DNA of 64,000 nt from Synechococcus sp. BIOS-U3-1. Lineage in GTDB: Bacteria > Cyanobacteriota > Cyanobacteriia > PCC-6307 > Cyanobiaceae. A program made the position numbers and the translations under genes. Every line of letters starts with the position of its first letter. The stretch's first letter is position 1. The stretch covers positions 558,001 to 622,000 of the forward strand of contig NZ_CP047936.1 in the NCBI RefSeq assembly GCF_014279975.1, read 5' to 3'. Of the stretch, positions 40,138-48,550 are shown in pieces. The notes under the pieces are model-generated. The model did not search any database, was not told where the DNA came from, and saw nothing but the letters and a program-made list of their open reading frames with translations.

Positions 40138-40640
40138 CTGTTTCTCTGTACCTGGATAAGCGCCTCGAGGGATGCGCTGCCAAGCTGTTGAGCAATTTCT
40201 TTGTTGCTTTTCCCTTCTCCCATCAGTGCATAAATTTCTTTTTGGCGTTGGGTCAGTGATTGATGAGCAGGTTTGATGATGCTGTTAAGACAGTTTCTAA
40301 GTGATTCGAAAGCATCAGCTTTATCGATTATCCCGCAGATCGAGTTTTGTAAATGGATGGGGCAGATGAATTCTTGAGCAGATCCCGAGAGAATGATGAG
40401 TTGAATATTGGGGTGCTTCTGCATAAGGGTTGTTGCCAGGTCGCAACCGTCTCCATCGGGGAGAATGAGGTCAATGATGGCGATGTCGAAAGTTTCGCGT
40501 TCGCTGAGTGCTTCGGCGGACTTGATGCAATCCGCTTTTGCCACGCTTTCGATCTCAGGAAAGCTCTTCAGAAGTGAGGCTAAAAGATCCAGAAAGATTG
40601 TCTGGTCGTCAATAACAAGGCAGTTCATGCCCTGCATCAT
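40089..40640 (-). CDS. NarL/LuxR-type response regulator, atypical HTH
   Basis: A 183-residue two-domain regulator. The receiver domain (1-125) has the acidic pocket VIDDQT, the phospho-acceptor aspartate in IIDLILPDGDG and the conserved lysine in IIDKADAFESL. The output domain begins with SLTQRQKEIYALMGEGKSNK, then EIAQQL; after that the usual recognition helix is poorly conserved and about two residues longer than normal. The frame is continuous to the stop. Low G+C compared with glpK nearby. No histidine kinase is adjacent. Confidence 0.75.
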   Translation of the reverse strand: MMQGMNCLVIDDQTIFLDLLASLLKSFPEIESVAKADCIKSAEALSERETFDIAIIDLILPDGDGCDLATTLMQKHPNIQLIILSGSAQEFICPIHLQNSICGIIDKADAFESLRNCLNSIIKPAHQSLTQRQKEIYALMGEGKSNKEIAQQLGSASLEALIQVQRNSCELYISGRRNVEAVS

Positions 40641-40773
40641 CAGCTCTTGAAAGTGTTTGCAGCAACGAAGTGGTGTTCATTTGATGCAGATATTGCAAAT
40701 TTTTAGTGCAGTGCGCGCTGATCGCTGTCGGCAACTGCTTCATGAGTTCTTCCCCGATGCCTGAGAAGAACAG

Positions 40774-40845
<72 letters not shown>

Positions 40846-40855
40846 GTGTGGTGGA

Positions 40856-40937
40856 TGGGCCGGGTTGGATTTGAACCAACGTAGGCAGAGCCAGCGGATT
40901 TACAGTCCGCCCCCATTAACCACTCGGGCACCGACCC
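40856..40937 (-). tRNA. tRNA-Tyr (GTA)
   Basis: An 82-nt class II tRNA with the long variable arm typical of bacterial tyrosine tRNAs. Acceptor GGGTCGG pairs with CCGGCCC (with G-T), the anticodon loop holds GTA, and the T-arm reads GTTGGTTCAAATCCAAC. The discriminator is A. Confidence 0.97.
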
Positions 40938-41041
40938 GAACCACCAGAAGAATTTACCAGTCGACCTGGCGAGAGATTCGGTGAGCTGTTCCTCTCGTGG
41001 GTTCTCGATACGATCGACTTGAAAGGAATTCTTGAAAGGCC

Positions 41042-41485
41042 ATGCGCCTGCTGCTCCTGAACGGCCCCAATCTCAACCTGTTGGGGCAGCGAGAGCCTGC
41101 TCTCTATGGACATCAGACGCTTGAGCAGATTGAGCACGATTTGAATCAGCGTGCAACGGCAGCAGGCGTGCAGCTGGAGTGTTTTCAAAGCAATTTCGAG
41201 GGTGCGCTTGTGGAGCGCGTCCACCAGGCCATGGGCGAGGTGAACGGGATTCTCGTGAATGCAGGCGCCTACACGCACACGTCGATTGCCTTGCGTGACG
41301 CTTTGCTGGGAGTGGCCATTCCTTACGTCGAGCTTCATCTCAGCAACACTCATGCTCGTGAGGCCTTCCGTCATCACTCGTTTCTGGCCGATCGTGCGGT
41401 TGGTGTGGTGAGTGGCTTCGGGCCTTTCAGTTATGACCTGGCCCTCGATGGCCTGCTGCATCACCTGCGCCAAGCTGCCATATGA
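41042..41485 (+). CDS. aroQ: Type II 3-dehydroquinate dehydratase
   Basis: A 147-residue shikimate-pathway enzyme. The start [21 protein letters not shown] carries the catalytic arginine and tyrosine, [16 protein letters not shown] the middle loop, and [17 protein letters not shown] the catalytic histidine region. Length is standard for the dodecameric enzyme. It overlaps miaE by four bases (ATGA). Confidence 0.96.
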   Translation: MRLLLLNGPNLNLLGQREPALYGHQTLEQIEHDLNQRATAAGVQLECFQSNFEGALVERVHQAMGEVNGILVNAGAYTHTSIALRDALLGVAIPYVELHLSNTHAREAFRHHSFLADRAVGVVSGFGPFSYDLALDGLLHHLRQAAI

Positions 41486-42108
41486 CCATTACCTCGTCGG
41501 TGACGAGCATCCGCTGGCTGGCAGCGCCGACCAGCGGTCGCTGGGTTGAGCAGGCCATTACCAGGCCGATGGAGGTGCTGATCGACCATGCCCATTGCGA
41601 ACGCAAAGCGGCTGGGGCGGCGGTACAGCTGATGTTCCGCTATTTATGCGAGCCAGGTTTGGGCGAGGCTCTCAGTCCGTTGGCGCGAGAAGAGCTTGAA
41701 CACTTTGAACGGGTCTTGAAGCTCCTTAAGGAACGGGGGCGCTATCTCGAGCCCCTTCACTCTCCTGGTTACGGGGCATCATTGGCCAAGCAGGTGCGCC
41801 GGGGAGAGCCCGAGCGCATGCTCGATTCTTTTTTGGTTGCGGGGCTGATCGAGGCCCGCAGCCACGAGCGCATGGCGCTGCTTGCTGAGCACAGTCCGGA
41901 TCCAGACCTGCGCCTGCTCTATGGCGATCTTCTGAAGAGCGAAGCCCGCCATTTCGGTCTCTACTGGGTGCTTTGCGCAGACCGTTATCCAAGGGATGTG
42001 ATCGTGCCTCGTCTTTATGAGTTGGCCGCGGCTGAGGTGAATGCCCTGCGCGGTGATCTGCCTGCCCCGGAGGCTGTTCGGATGCATTCAGTGGGTGTAG
42101 ACGCCTGA
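41482..42108 (+). CDS. miaE: tRNA hydroxylase MiaE
   Basis: A 208-residue diiron enzyme that hydroxylates ms2i6A37 in tRNA to ms2io6A. Iron-ligand patterns are visible: a glutamate in [24 protein letters not shown], a later [13 protein letters not shown] and EARHFGLYW. The diiron four-helix bundle length is normal. It is translationally coupled to aroQ. The presence of a hydroxylation step implies MiaA and MiaB elsewhere. Confidence 0.92.
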   Translation: MTITSSVTSIRWLAAPTSGRWVEQAITRPMEVLIDHAHCERKAAGAAVQLMFRYLCEPGLGEALSPLAREELEHFERVLKLLKERGRYLEPLHSPGYGASLAKQVRRGEPERMLDSFLVAGLIEARSHERMALLAEHSPDPDLRLLYGDLLKSEARHFGLYWVLCADRYPRDVIVPRLYELAAAEVNALRGDLPAPEAVRMHSVGVDA

Positions 42109-42237
42109 TCCCGTCGGCGAAAGCAGCGCGAGCGCGAGATGCTGGAAGTTCGTAACCAGAGTCCAAAAGAAGTCTGAAGAGACGCGCCATAGAAGCTGGG
42201 TCACTTCTAGGATTGACCCACTCACTTCGCGTTATCG

Positions 42238-42474
42238 ATGCCTGATCCTGTGATCGCTGTTGCTGATTCGCTGCAGGCTTTGCGTAACGGCACCACTGAT
42301 GAGCAATGGGATGGACTTAAGTCCAACCCATTGGTCCGTGACCTGATCGGGCGTTGTGCCGACCTGGAGGCCGCAATGCTGCTGGATGAACAGGCATTGG
42401 TGGCTGAGCAGAGGATTTGCAGGACCGCATCCTTGAAATCCGCTGTTGACGCCCGCCTGTTGCTAGCGGCCTGA
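42238..42474 (+). CDS. Small hypothetical protein
   Basis: A 78-residue soluble helical protein (MPDPVIAVADSLQALRNGTT). I do not recognise it. Composition is alanine-leucine-aspartate rich, with one cysteine pair 60 residues apart or less and no membrane span. The codon use fits the neighbours, so it is probably a real gene. It converges with mtnD, with only four bases between stops. Confidence 0.55.
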   Translation: MPDPVIAVADSLQALRNGTTDEQWDGLKSNPLVRDLIGRCADLEAAMLLDEQALVAEQRICRTASLKSAVDARLLLAA

Positions 42475-42478
42475 GTCT

Positions 42479-43024
42479 CTACGACGCACTGAGGCCGGGG
42501 TAGCGCTCGGCGATTGCGTCTCCGGTGTACTCAGCGACCCATCCGTTGGAATGATTGAAAAATCTCAGTGTGCAGAAACAGGGTGTTTCGCCCATGTCAA
42601 ACCAGTGAGGCGTGTTGGCAGGAACGCTGATCCAGTCGTTTGTTTCACAGAGCACTTGCACAACTTCATCGCCGATGTGCAGGCAGAAGAGACCGCAACC
42701 TTCCACAAAAAATCGCACTTCGTCCTCCGTATGGACGTGCTCTTTCAGAAATTTTCGGCGCAGTGACACGCGATCTGGATGATCGGGAAGCACTCTGATT
42801 GCATCAACGCTGGGATAATGCCCTCGAGCCTGCGTTTGTTTGATTTCGCTTGCGTAGCTCTCGAGGATCTGTGCGGGTGAAGCGCTGATGTCCGGTCGAT
42901 GGTGTGCTGGCCAGCGTTCGAAGCCAATCCCCCTTTGCTTTAGTTCGTCTTGGATCCGCTTGCCTTCACTGGTTTTCAGCAGGATGGTGTCGGAGTGTGC
43001 TGAATACAGAGTCAGTTGGCTCAT
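42479..43024 (-). CDS. mtnD: Acireductone dioxygenase
   Basis: A 181-residue cupin enzyme that splits the acireductone of methionine salvage into formate and a keto acid. The metal site is EHVHTEDEVRFFVEGCG (about residue 95), with a second histidine in ANTPHWFDMGE. The start at 43024 (MSQLTLYS) is preferred; the longer frame to 43120 runs into cobI. It works after mtnC, which lies 15 kb away. Identity of the metal (Fe or Ni) decides which of two reactions occurs and cannot be read here. Confidence 0.92.
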   Translation of the reverse strand: MSQLTLYSAHSDTILLKTSEGKRIQDELKQRGIGFERWPAHHRPDISASPAQILESYASEIKQTQARGHYPSVDAIRVLPDHPDRVSLRRKFLKEHVHTEDEVRFFVEGCGLFCLHIGDEVVQVLCETNDWISVPANTPHWFDMGETPCFCTLRFFNHSNGWVAEYTGDAIAERYPGLSAS

Positions 43025-43124
43025 GGCTCGGAGGCAATCCTGAAGCAGTGCATGAAGGCTCCTGCCGCCCTGTTCAGCATGCTGGATGGCTGGTTGGCTT
43101 GCATTGCTGTTGTCCATCACATCC

Positions 43125-43877
43125 GTGCGTTCCCCAGATCAGTTGGTGTTGGTGGGTGTAGGCCCCGGTGATCCTGAGCTGCTCACGGTGGCTGCGGTTC
43201 GCGCACTGGAGGCTGCCGATGTCATTGCCCACCCCATCGCGCATGAGGGGGCTGAGGGCATGGCCCTTGCGATTGCGTCCCGCTGGATCCGGCCTGATCA
43301 GCGATGTCTGCCTCTGTTGTTCCCCATGGTGAGTGAGTCTCAGCCACGGATCGCAGCGTGGAGGCAAGCTGCTGATGTGTTGGCTGCAGAGGTCCGATCC
43401 GGTCACCGGGTGGTGCTGTTGTGCGAAGGGGACGTGTCACTGTTCGCGACCGGGAGCTACGTGCAATTGGCTCTGCGACGCCGTCACCCTGATGTGCCGT
43501 TCTTGCTCATTCCAGGCATCACGTCGGTGTGCGCAGCAGCAGCGGCAGCGGTGGAGGAATCTCTTGATCTTCCTTTGGCGTTTCAACAGGAGGGCTTGCT
43601 CATTCGCCCTTGCCCTGAAACGAATGCCGAGTTGATCGCCTTGCTGCAGAGTGCTCGCAAGACTTCCACGGTGCTGGGTTTGATCAAGCTGGGGCAGCGT
43701 TGGTCTTGGGTGCGAGCAGTTCTGGAACAGCAAAAGCTGCTTGATCGGACTCTCTTTGCACAACGGGTTGGTTGGCCTGACCAGTGGGTGGCACAGGCTG
43801 AGGCGGTGCCCGACGATGTGAAGCCCTACTTCTCAATGCTGCTGATCCGTCAGCAATGGCCTGAGGTGTTGCCTTGA
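43125..43877 (+). CDS. cobI: Precorrin-2 C20-methyltransferase
   Basis: A 250-residue SAM-dependent methyltransferase of corrin synthesis. The start VLVGVGPGDPELLTVAAVRA is the conserved family site, followed by LLCEGDVSLFATGSYV and LIPGITSVCAAAAA. It adds the C20 methyl group on the way to cobalamin-type cofactors. A GTG at 43125 or an ATG at 43086 may start it. It lies divergent from mtnD, and its stop touches the next frame. Confidence 0.9.
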   Translation: MRSPDQLVLVGVGPGDPELLTVAAVRALEAADVIAHPIAHEGAEGMALAIASRWIRPDQRCLPLLFPMVSESQPRIAAWRQAADVLAAEVRSGHRVVLLCEGDVSLFATGSYVQLALRRRHPDVPFLLIPGITSVCAAAAAAVEESLDLPLAFQQEGLLIRPCPETNAELIALLQSARKTSTVLGLIKLGQRWSWVRAVLEQQKLLDRTLFAQRVGWPDQWVAQAEAVPDDVKPYFSMLLIRQQWPEVLP

Positions 43878-43894
43878 TTGCCGCTTTGCAACCG

Positions 43895-44500
43895 ATGACA
43901 CCTCTGCAATGGGTTGCACTGGTGCATCCGGTGTTGATCATCCTGTTTGTGTATCCGGTGATCGGCGCCACCATCCGACTTGGAATTCTGGCAAGGGAGC
44001 GCCGTCTGGAGATCAATCCCATTGCCGCAACAGTGCCTGTCGAGCATGTTGATCATGGCCGTTGGGCGACAGCGGGTCTGCTTGTGGCTGTGCTGTTCGC
44101 GTTGAGTCATGACTTGGCTGCCGCAGGCGCAGGATTCAGCAGCTGGGCGGTGGCCCTCCTTCAGGCATCTGGAGTTGTGCTGTCGTTTTTGGCTCTACTG
44201 CGTACCCGCCGACTGGCTCTGAGGCTGCTCTTTGCCTGGAGCTGTTGGCTGTTTCTGCTGCTGATCACGATCCAGCCTTTGTTGGTCAGTGACCGAGCGT
44301 TGACTGCCCCTGCTGTTTGGCAGTCGCACACCTGGGGCGGATTGTTGCTGCTCGCATTTTTGCTGCTGACCATGGCCTGTCAGCGGGAGATCGCTGGGCG
44401 CTTGTGGATGCGCCGTCTGCATGTGGCTCTCAATCTTCTCGTGGCTCTTTTGCTGGCGACTCAGGCCATCACGGGGACTCGTGATCTCTGGCTTGGCTGA
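43895..44500 (+). CDS. DUF4079 membrane protein
   Basis: About 201 residues from the ATG at 43895; a TTG at 43874 overlapping the cobI stop is another possible start. Five or so hydrophobic spans are visible (for example VHPVLIILFVYPVIGATIRLG, the segment around LLVAVLFALSH, and LLLLAFLLLTMAC). It fits the cyanobacterial DUF4079 family, whose role is unknown to me. The histidines near membrane faces could bind haem, which is speculation. Confidence 0.75.
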   Translation: MTPLQWVALVHPVLIILFVYPVIGATIRLGILARERRLEINPIAATVPVEHVDHGRWATAGLLVAVLFALSHDLAAAGAGFSSWAVALLQASGVVLSFLALLRTRRLALRLLFAWSCWLFLLLITIQPLLVSDRALTAPAVWQSHTWGGLLLLAFLLLTMACQREIAGRLWMRRLHVALNLLVALLLATQAITGTRDLWLG

Positions 44501-44503
44501 GGG

Positions 44504-46495
44504 TCATTGCGGTGGGGTCTGTGGCATCAGGCAGCGATGAAAAGGGCGTCGTGATGGCAGCCTGAACAGACGACTGATCAGGGCGAGGAATGCTCGCCAC
44601 TCAGGCGGTGCCTGACGTTCCGGCCAGCACTCAGGCCGGCAGAACAACCAGAGGATGAGCTCTTGTCGAGTTCGGTCGCTCAGTTCCTGCCAGCGAAGCG
44701 CCAGTCGATTGTCTTGGCTGCTCTCCAGCACAACCGGCAATGGCGGAACGTCATCTGTCCAGCGAAGAAGCCTGATGTTTGTTCCCATTGGCATTGGAGT
44801 GGCCACCTCCAGCTCCACACCGTCTTCGCTGAGGGCCGTGATTCGACAGGGTCGCCATTGTCCGGAGCCTTCTTCCAGCTCTGCTGGTAAGGAAGCCGAC
44901 TGCCATGGGGCTGGTTCCTGTGCGGGTGGATCCCAGCAGGCGCGCAGTGCAATCCAGAGGCTGAGCAAGTTGATCACTGCCCAAGTCAGGCCAAGCGGCC
45001 TGGAGTCGAGGATCTCACTGTCCAGAGATTCCGTTGTCACCAGTCCAAACAGGTTGACCAGGTTCAGCAGCAGCAGTCCCAGCAGAGGGATCACCAGAAC
45101 GAGGCTGAAGCTGCCCCGATTGCGTTTCTGGTGTTTTGGTGTCACTCGAAAACCACCGATGTGTCCCATCAGATTGGTGAACACCGTCAGCGTTAGCGGC
45201 ACCGTCAGCACCCAGCCGGTGAGTTCGCTCAGCAAGGCTGTGCGTGAGCCGCGGTTGATCCAGCCGATGCTGAGCAGAAGTGTGGCCCAGAGCGGTAACA
45301 GCAGCCGGAGAGCTTCATTGGTGCTGATCAGAATGGGAACGGTGCCAAGCAGGCCGTAGCTGAGCGGCATCAGCATCAGCACCAACCGGGGCATGTTGTT
45401 GAACCAGTGCACAACGCCTTCGAGGTAGGCCATCCGCTCCCCGAAACGAAGCTCGCCAGGGCCCAGTGGTCCGTCACGCAGTCGCAGGCTTTGCAGTGTT
45501 CCATTAGCCCAGCGCTGGCGCTGACGCACAAAGTCGGCCATGGTTTCCGCGGCCAGCCCTGCACTGAGCTTCTGTTGGAGATACAGCAGTTTCCAGCCCT
45601 TGCGCCGTAGCCGAAGCCCCGTCACGAAATCTTCGGAGATCGCCTGTTCCTTGAATCCTCCGACTGAATCAATGGCGCTGCGTCGAGCCAGAAAAGCAGT
45701 GCCGGCGCAAACCACTGCGCCCCAACCGTCGCGGACGGGTTCGATCCATCGATAGAAGCTCTCTTCGTCGGGCAGTAACCATCGCTCCATGCCCAGGTTC
45801 CGCATCACTGGATCGGCATTGATGAAGGTCTGCGGGGTCTGAAGCAGCCCTACCGATGGGTCCTGGAGAAAGCCGATGCAGCAATTGAGGAAGTTTCTCT
45901 GCGGAATGAAGTCAGCGTCGAATACCGCCACCAGCTCTCCGCTGCAATGGTGTAGTCCGTCATTGAGATTGCCGGCTTTGGCATGGGTGCGAGCCGGTCG
46001 ATGGCGGTAATGGCACCCGTGCCGAAGAGCCAGTTCTTTCACCTCATCACGGCCGCTGTCATCCAGCACCCAAACGCAACGGTTCCGATAGTTTTGATGG
46101 CAACAGGCGATCAGGCTGCGTTCCAGCACCTCGAGGGGTTCGCCGTAGGTGGGCACGAGAATGTCAACCATCGGCCGCCAGTCGCTGCTCTGCCACTGTT
46201 CTTCCAGCTGCTGCATCGTGCCTCGACGATCGGGGAAGCGACGCCAGGCCAGCCATAAGGGCAACAGACCCGACAGCAGCAGCCAGGCTTCCGCTGCAAG
46301 CAACAACAGGCTCAGTCCTGTGCTGAGGCTCGTGCTCAGGTTGAGGCTGCTGGTGATCCGCCAATGCAGATAGCGGGCGGTGAGCAGGCTGATCAGCAGA
46401 ATCAGGCTGCGTCGCTTCCAGATGGGGCTCTGCTGCTCGGGCTGTCTTTTCAACCAAAGGGGCCACACCAGCACCATCAGCGGCAGCCAGTTCAA
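44504..46495 (-). CDS. Cellulose-synthase-like glycosyltransferase (GT2)
   Basis: A 663-residue membrane GT2 enzyme. Two N-terminal spans precede a catalytic domain with DD (145-146), DAD (193-195), SED (287-289) and QRQRW (325-329). More membrane spans follow, then a C-terminal PilZ-like domain from about residue 540. This is the BcsA plan for processive beta-glucan synthesis. No bcsB or other partner lies nearby. The PilZ part lacks the arginine pair needed for c-di-GMP. A TTG start overlaps the dus stop; the ATG at residue 7 is an alternative. Confidence 0.88.
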   Translation of the reverse strand: MNWLPLMVLVWPLWLKRQPEQQSPIWKRRSLILLISLLTARYLHWRITSSLNLSTSLSTGLSLLLLAAEAWLLLSGLLPLWLAWRRFPDRRGTMQQLEEQWQSSDWRPMVDILVPTYGEPLEVLERSLIACCHQNYRNRCVWVLDDSGRDEVKELALRHGCHYRHRPARTHAKAGNLNDGLHHCSGELVAVFDADFIPQRNFLNCCIGFLQDPSVGLLQTPQTFINADPVMRNLGMERWLLPDEESFYRWIEPVRDGWGAVVCAGTAFLARRSAIDSVGGFKEQAISEDFVTGLRLRRKGWKLLYLQQKLSAGLAAETMADFVRQRQRWANGTLQSLRLRDGPLGPGELRFGERMAYLEGVVHWFNNMPRLVLMLMPLSYGLLGTVPILISTNEALRLLLPLWATLLLSIGWINRGSRTALLSELTGWVLTVPLTLTVFTNLMGHIGGFRVTPKHQKRNRGSFSLVLVIPLLGLLLLNLVNLFGLVTTESLDSEILDSRPLGLTWAVINLLSLWIALRACWDPPAQEPAPWQSASLPAELEEGSGQWRPCRITALSEDGVELEVATPMPMGTNIRLLRWTDDVPPLPVVLESSQDNRLALRWQELSDRTRQELILWLFCRPECWPERQAPPEWRAFLALISRLFRLPSRRPFHRCLMPQTPPQ

Positions 46496-47520
46496 GCCAG
46501 CTGCTCCTGCTGTTGTTGAAGCAGTGTCAGTGCCTGATCAGGGGTGGCTGCCCGCATCAGTTTTTGGCGGAACTGGGATGCTCCTGTGAACCCTGTGCAG
46601 GTCCAGCTCATGTGTTTTCGTGCGATCAGCAGACCGTGATCGCCCCTCGAGTCAAGCAGGGCCTGCAGTTGTTCAGAGGCCAGCACCAGGCGTTCTCGTG
46701 GACCTGGGGTGAGGGGAATGGTACGACCGCTCAACGCCGCATCGATTTGTCCCACTAGCCAGGGGGCCCCCATGGTTCCTCTCCCTACCATCACCCCATC
46801 AGCACCGGTCTGCTCAAGGCAGCGCAAGGCGGCGTCCGGGCTGTTGACATCGCCGTTGGCGATCACCGGGATGTTGAGTGACTGCTTGACCGATGCAATC
46901 GCTTGCCAGTCTGAGGATCCGCTGAAGCGTTGTTCCCGAGTACGACCGTGCAAGGTCAGCAGCGTTGCACCCGCATCCTCCAGCTGCCTGCACCAGGCCA
47001 CTGCCGCGTCGTGGGACCCTTCGATCTGCGCTTGATTGCACCATCCCAGGCGTGTCTTCACGGTGACAGGCACGCCGACGGCTGAAGCCACGGATTCCAC
47101 GATCTGGCAGGCCAGATCGGGATCGCGGATGAGGCCGCTACCACCACCTTTGCGCGCGATTTTTCGCACAGGACAGCCCATGTTGATGTCGATCAGGAAG
47201 GCACCGGCGCCCTCGGCTCGTCGGGCTGCATCGGCCATCGCCGCCGGTCTGTGATCGAATAGCTGGACGCCGATCGGTCCGATTTCCTCGCTCAACTCTT
47301 CGACTTTGCCCCTGCCATGGCCGAGCTCAAGACTGGTGGCGTTCACCATTTCCGTGAACAGCAGAGCATCCGGCGCCCAGCGTCTTACCAGAGCACGAAA
47401 AATTTTGTCGCTGACTCCTGCAAGCGGAGACTGCAGCACGTTGCAGCGCAGAACGCGCTCAACGCTGCTTCCATTCAGCCGCAGACCCCTGACCATCGGG
47501 ACTTGATTCAGTTCACGCAT
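46492..47520 (-). CDS. dus: tRNA-dihydrouridine synthase
   Basis: About 342 residues. The FMN-dependent Dus family motifs are LQSPLAGVSDKIFRALV, the catalytic cysteine in DINMGCPVRKIARKGGGSGL, VTVKTRLGW and LHGRTREQRFSG, then VIANGDVNSPDAAL. It reduces uridines in tRNA D-loops. The start at 47520 (MRELNQ) avoids overlap with the small gene upstream; the ATG at 47565 would overlap it by 17 bases. The bcsA-like gene follows with a TTGA overlap. Confidence 0.92.
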   Translation of the reverse strand: MRELNQVPMVRGLRLNGSSVERVLRCNVLQSPLAGVSDKIFRALVRRWAPDALLFTEMVNATSLELGHGRGKVEELSEEIGPIGVQLFDHRPAAMADAARRAEGAGAFLIDINMGCPVRKIARKGGGSGLIRDPDLACQIVESVASAVGVPVTVKTRLGWCNQAQIEGSHDAAVAWCRQLEDAGATLLTLHGRTREQRFSGSSDWQAIASVKQSLNIPVIANGDVNSPDAALRCLEQTGADGVMVGRGTMGAPWLVGQIDAALSGRTIPLTPGPRERLVLASEQLQALLDSRGDHGLLIARKHMSWTCTGFTGASQFRQKLMRAATPDQALTLLQQQQEQLA

Positions 47521-47548
47521 CCTCGCCAACCGCAGGTCGCATGCGGCT

Positions 47549-47773
47549 TCAGGCCGCAGACTCATCCAGTCCGAGCCGGGTGCGGGTGTCGCGAACCTGG
47601 GCTTCGATGGCGTTGCGGAGCCAGGCCTGGTTGGACCAGTCTTCGTACAGGGCCAGCCGCTCGACTTCCTGCATCAGGTCGAGTGGCACCCGAAGGTTCA
47701 CGTTCTGAATGCTGTGTGGACTGGCTAGTCCTCCCTGGTGGGGAGCATCGAGATGGAGTACTTGAACTTTCAA
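47549..47773 (-). CDS. Small ribbon-helix-helix-like protein
   Basis: A 74-residue protein if started at the TTG at 47773; the frame extends to a GTG at 47815. The centre NVNLRVPLDLMQEVERLALY, then a helix with NQAWLRNAIEAQVRD, resembles a ribbon-helix-helix DNA-binding fold (a beta strand then two helices). That fold is typical of small repressors and antitoxins. Its TTG overlaps the stop of the 45-residue gene upstream by TTGA. No toxin is next to it, so a regulator role is the simpler guess. Confidence 0.55.
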   Translation of the reverse strand: MKVQVLHLDAPHQGGLASPHSIQNVNLRVPLDLMQEVERLALYEDWSNQAWLRNAIEAQVRDTRTRLGLDESAA

Positions 47774-47907
47774 GACCTGAAGCCGGGCACCGGCTCGAGG
47801 CTGTAGCTGAAGCACACCCTGCCTTGCGCATTCCAGGGAGGGGGTGACACTTCAGCGGTCTCTGTCTTCTTAAGTAAACGCCGGCGATCGCGCTTGGCTG
47901 TTGCCAT
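47770..47907 (-). CDS. Tiny basic protein upstream of the RHH-like gene
   Basis: A 45-residue frame, ATG at 47905-47907, starting MATAKRDRRRLLKK and ending in EPVPGFRS. The N-terminus is strongly basic and the rest polar. I do not recognise it. The four-base TTGA overlap with the next gene supports real translation. A HIP1 octamer (GCGATCGC) lies in its coding sequence. It was found only by reading the minus strand directly. Confidence 0.4.
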   Translation of the reverse strand: MATAKRDRRRLLKKTETAEVSPPPWNAQGRVCFSYSLEPVPGFRS

Positions 47908-48082
47908 GACTTCGTCCGGAAGTCGAAAAATCAGACGCTGCAGGTGCGCATCACCAAGAAGCGACGTCTTCGGTTCCAGAGATGTGTCGAAGACGTACAG
48001 GCTTCAAAAGGTAATAGAAGTGCCTGAGGAGACGTCGTGACATCTCCGCAGCCGCAGCGGCTGTGGATGACAACATGCGGCG

Positions 48083-48547
48083 ATGTCATCACACTCTTGG
48101 AGCCTGAGCCGGACTCTTCTGGTCGCGATCCTCGAAGATCGCCTCAGCGATCAATTCGTGGCGTCGCTGGTTTGGGAGCGATTGGGATATCTCTGCCCTG
48201 AGAGTGGGGCGGGACCGTGGCTGGCGGGCCCTGCAACGCCTGCTACCTGGAGAGAATCCTTCCCGGAAGCTCCGCCGGTCATCACGTCGCGGCCCGCTTC
48301 GGTTCGTCTGACCCGCTCGATTCCAAAGGAATCCAAACAGCTGCTGAAGCAGCAGCTGCAGTTCAGCGGCTATCGAATCACTGAGCTCTACCCAAGGCGC
48401 ACTCGTCGCGCTACTGCGGTGAACTGGTTGCTGGCCTGGCTGAAGTCAGATGGTGAGCTGTTGCCAGAACAAGGGGCTCTGCCGCTTTTGCTCGATGCTC
48501 CGGTGGATCCGGTGCGTGGGCACCCCGGCGATCCACCGGTGGAATGA
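48083..48547 (+). CDS. DUF1823 protein
   Basis: A 154-residue protein of the cyanobacterial DUF1823 family, recognised from LEDRLSDQFVASLVWERLGY, the RPASVRLTRSIPKESKQLLK stretch and YPRRTRRATAVNWLLAW. The function is not known to me. It is soluble and largely helical. The C-terminal 30 residues are variable. It converges with the L,D-transpeptidase gene with three bases between the stops. Confidence 0.85.
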   Translation: MSSHSWSLSRTLLVAILEDRLSDQFVASLVWERLGYLCPESGAGPWLAGPATPATWRESFPEAPPVITSRPASVRLTRSIPKESKQLLKQQLQFSGYRITELYPRRTRRATAVNWLLAWLKSDGELLPEQGALPLLLDAPVDPVRGHPGDPPVE

Positions 48548-48550
48548 GCT

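Noticed and set aside
40089-40230. Frameshift inside the response-regulator HTH
   Set aside because: The frame ending SGRRNVEAVS fits the end of a LuxR domain better than either other frame, so the gene is probably intact but divergent.
47884-47892. HIP1 (GCGATCGC) enrichment
   Set aside because: Only a few copies (for example near 12616, 17246 and 47884) were noticed, far fewer than in HIP1-rich freshwater cyanobacteria.
47549-47907. Toxin-antitoxin module
   Set aside because: One partner resembles a ribbon-helix-helix protein, but the other shows no toxin fold.
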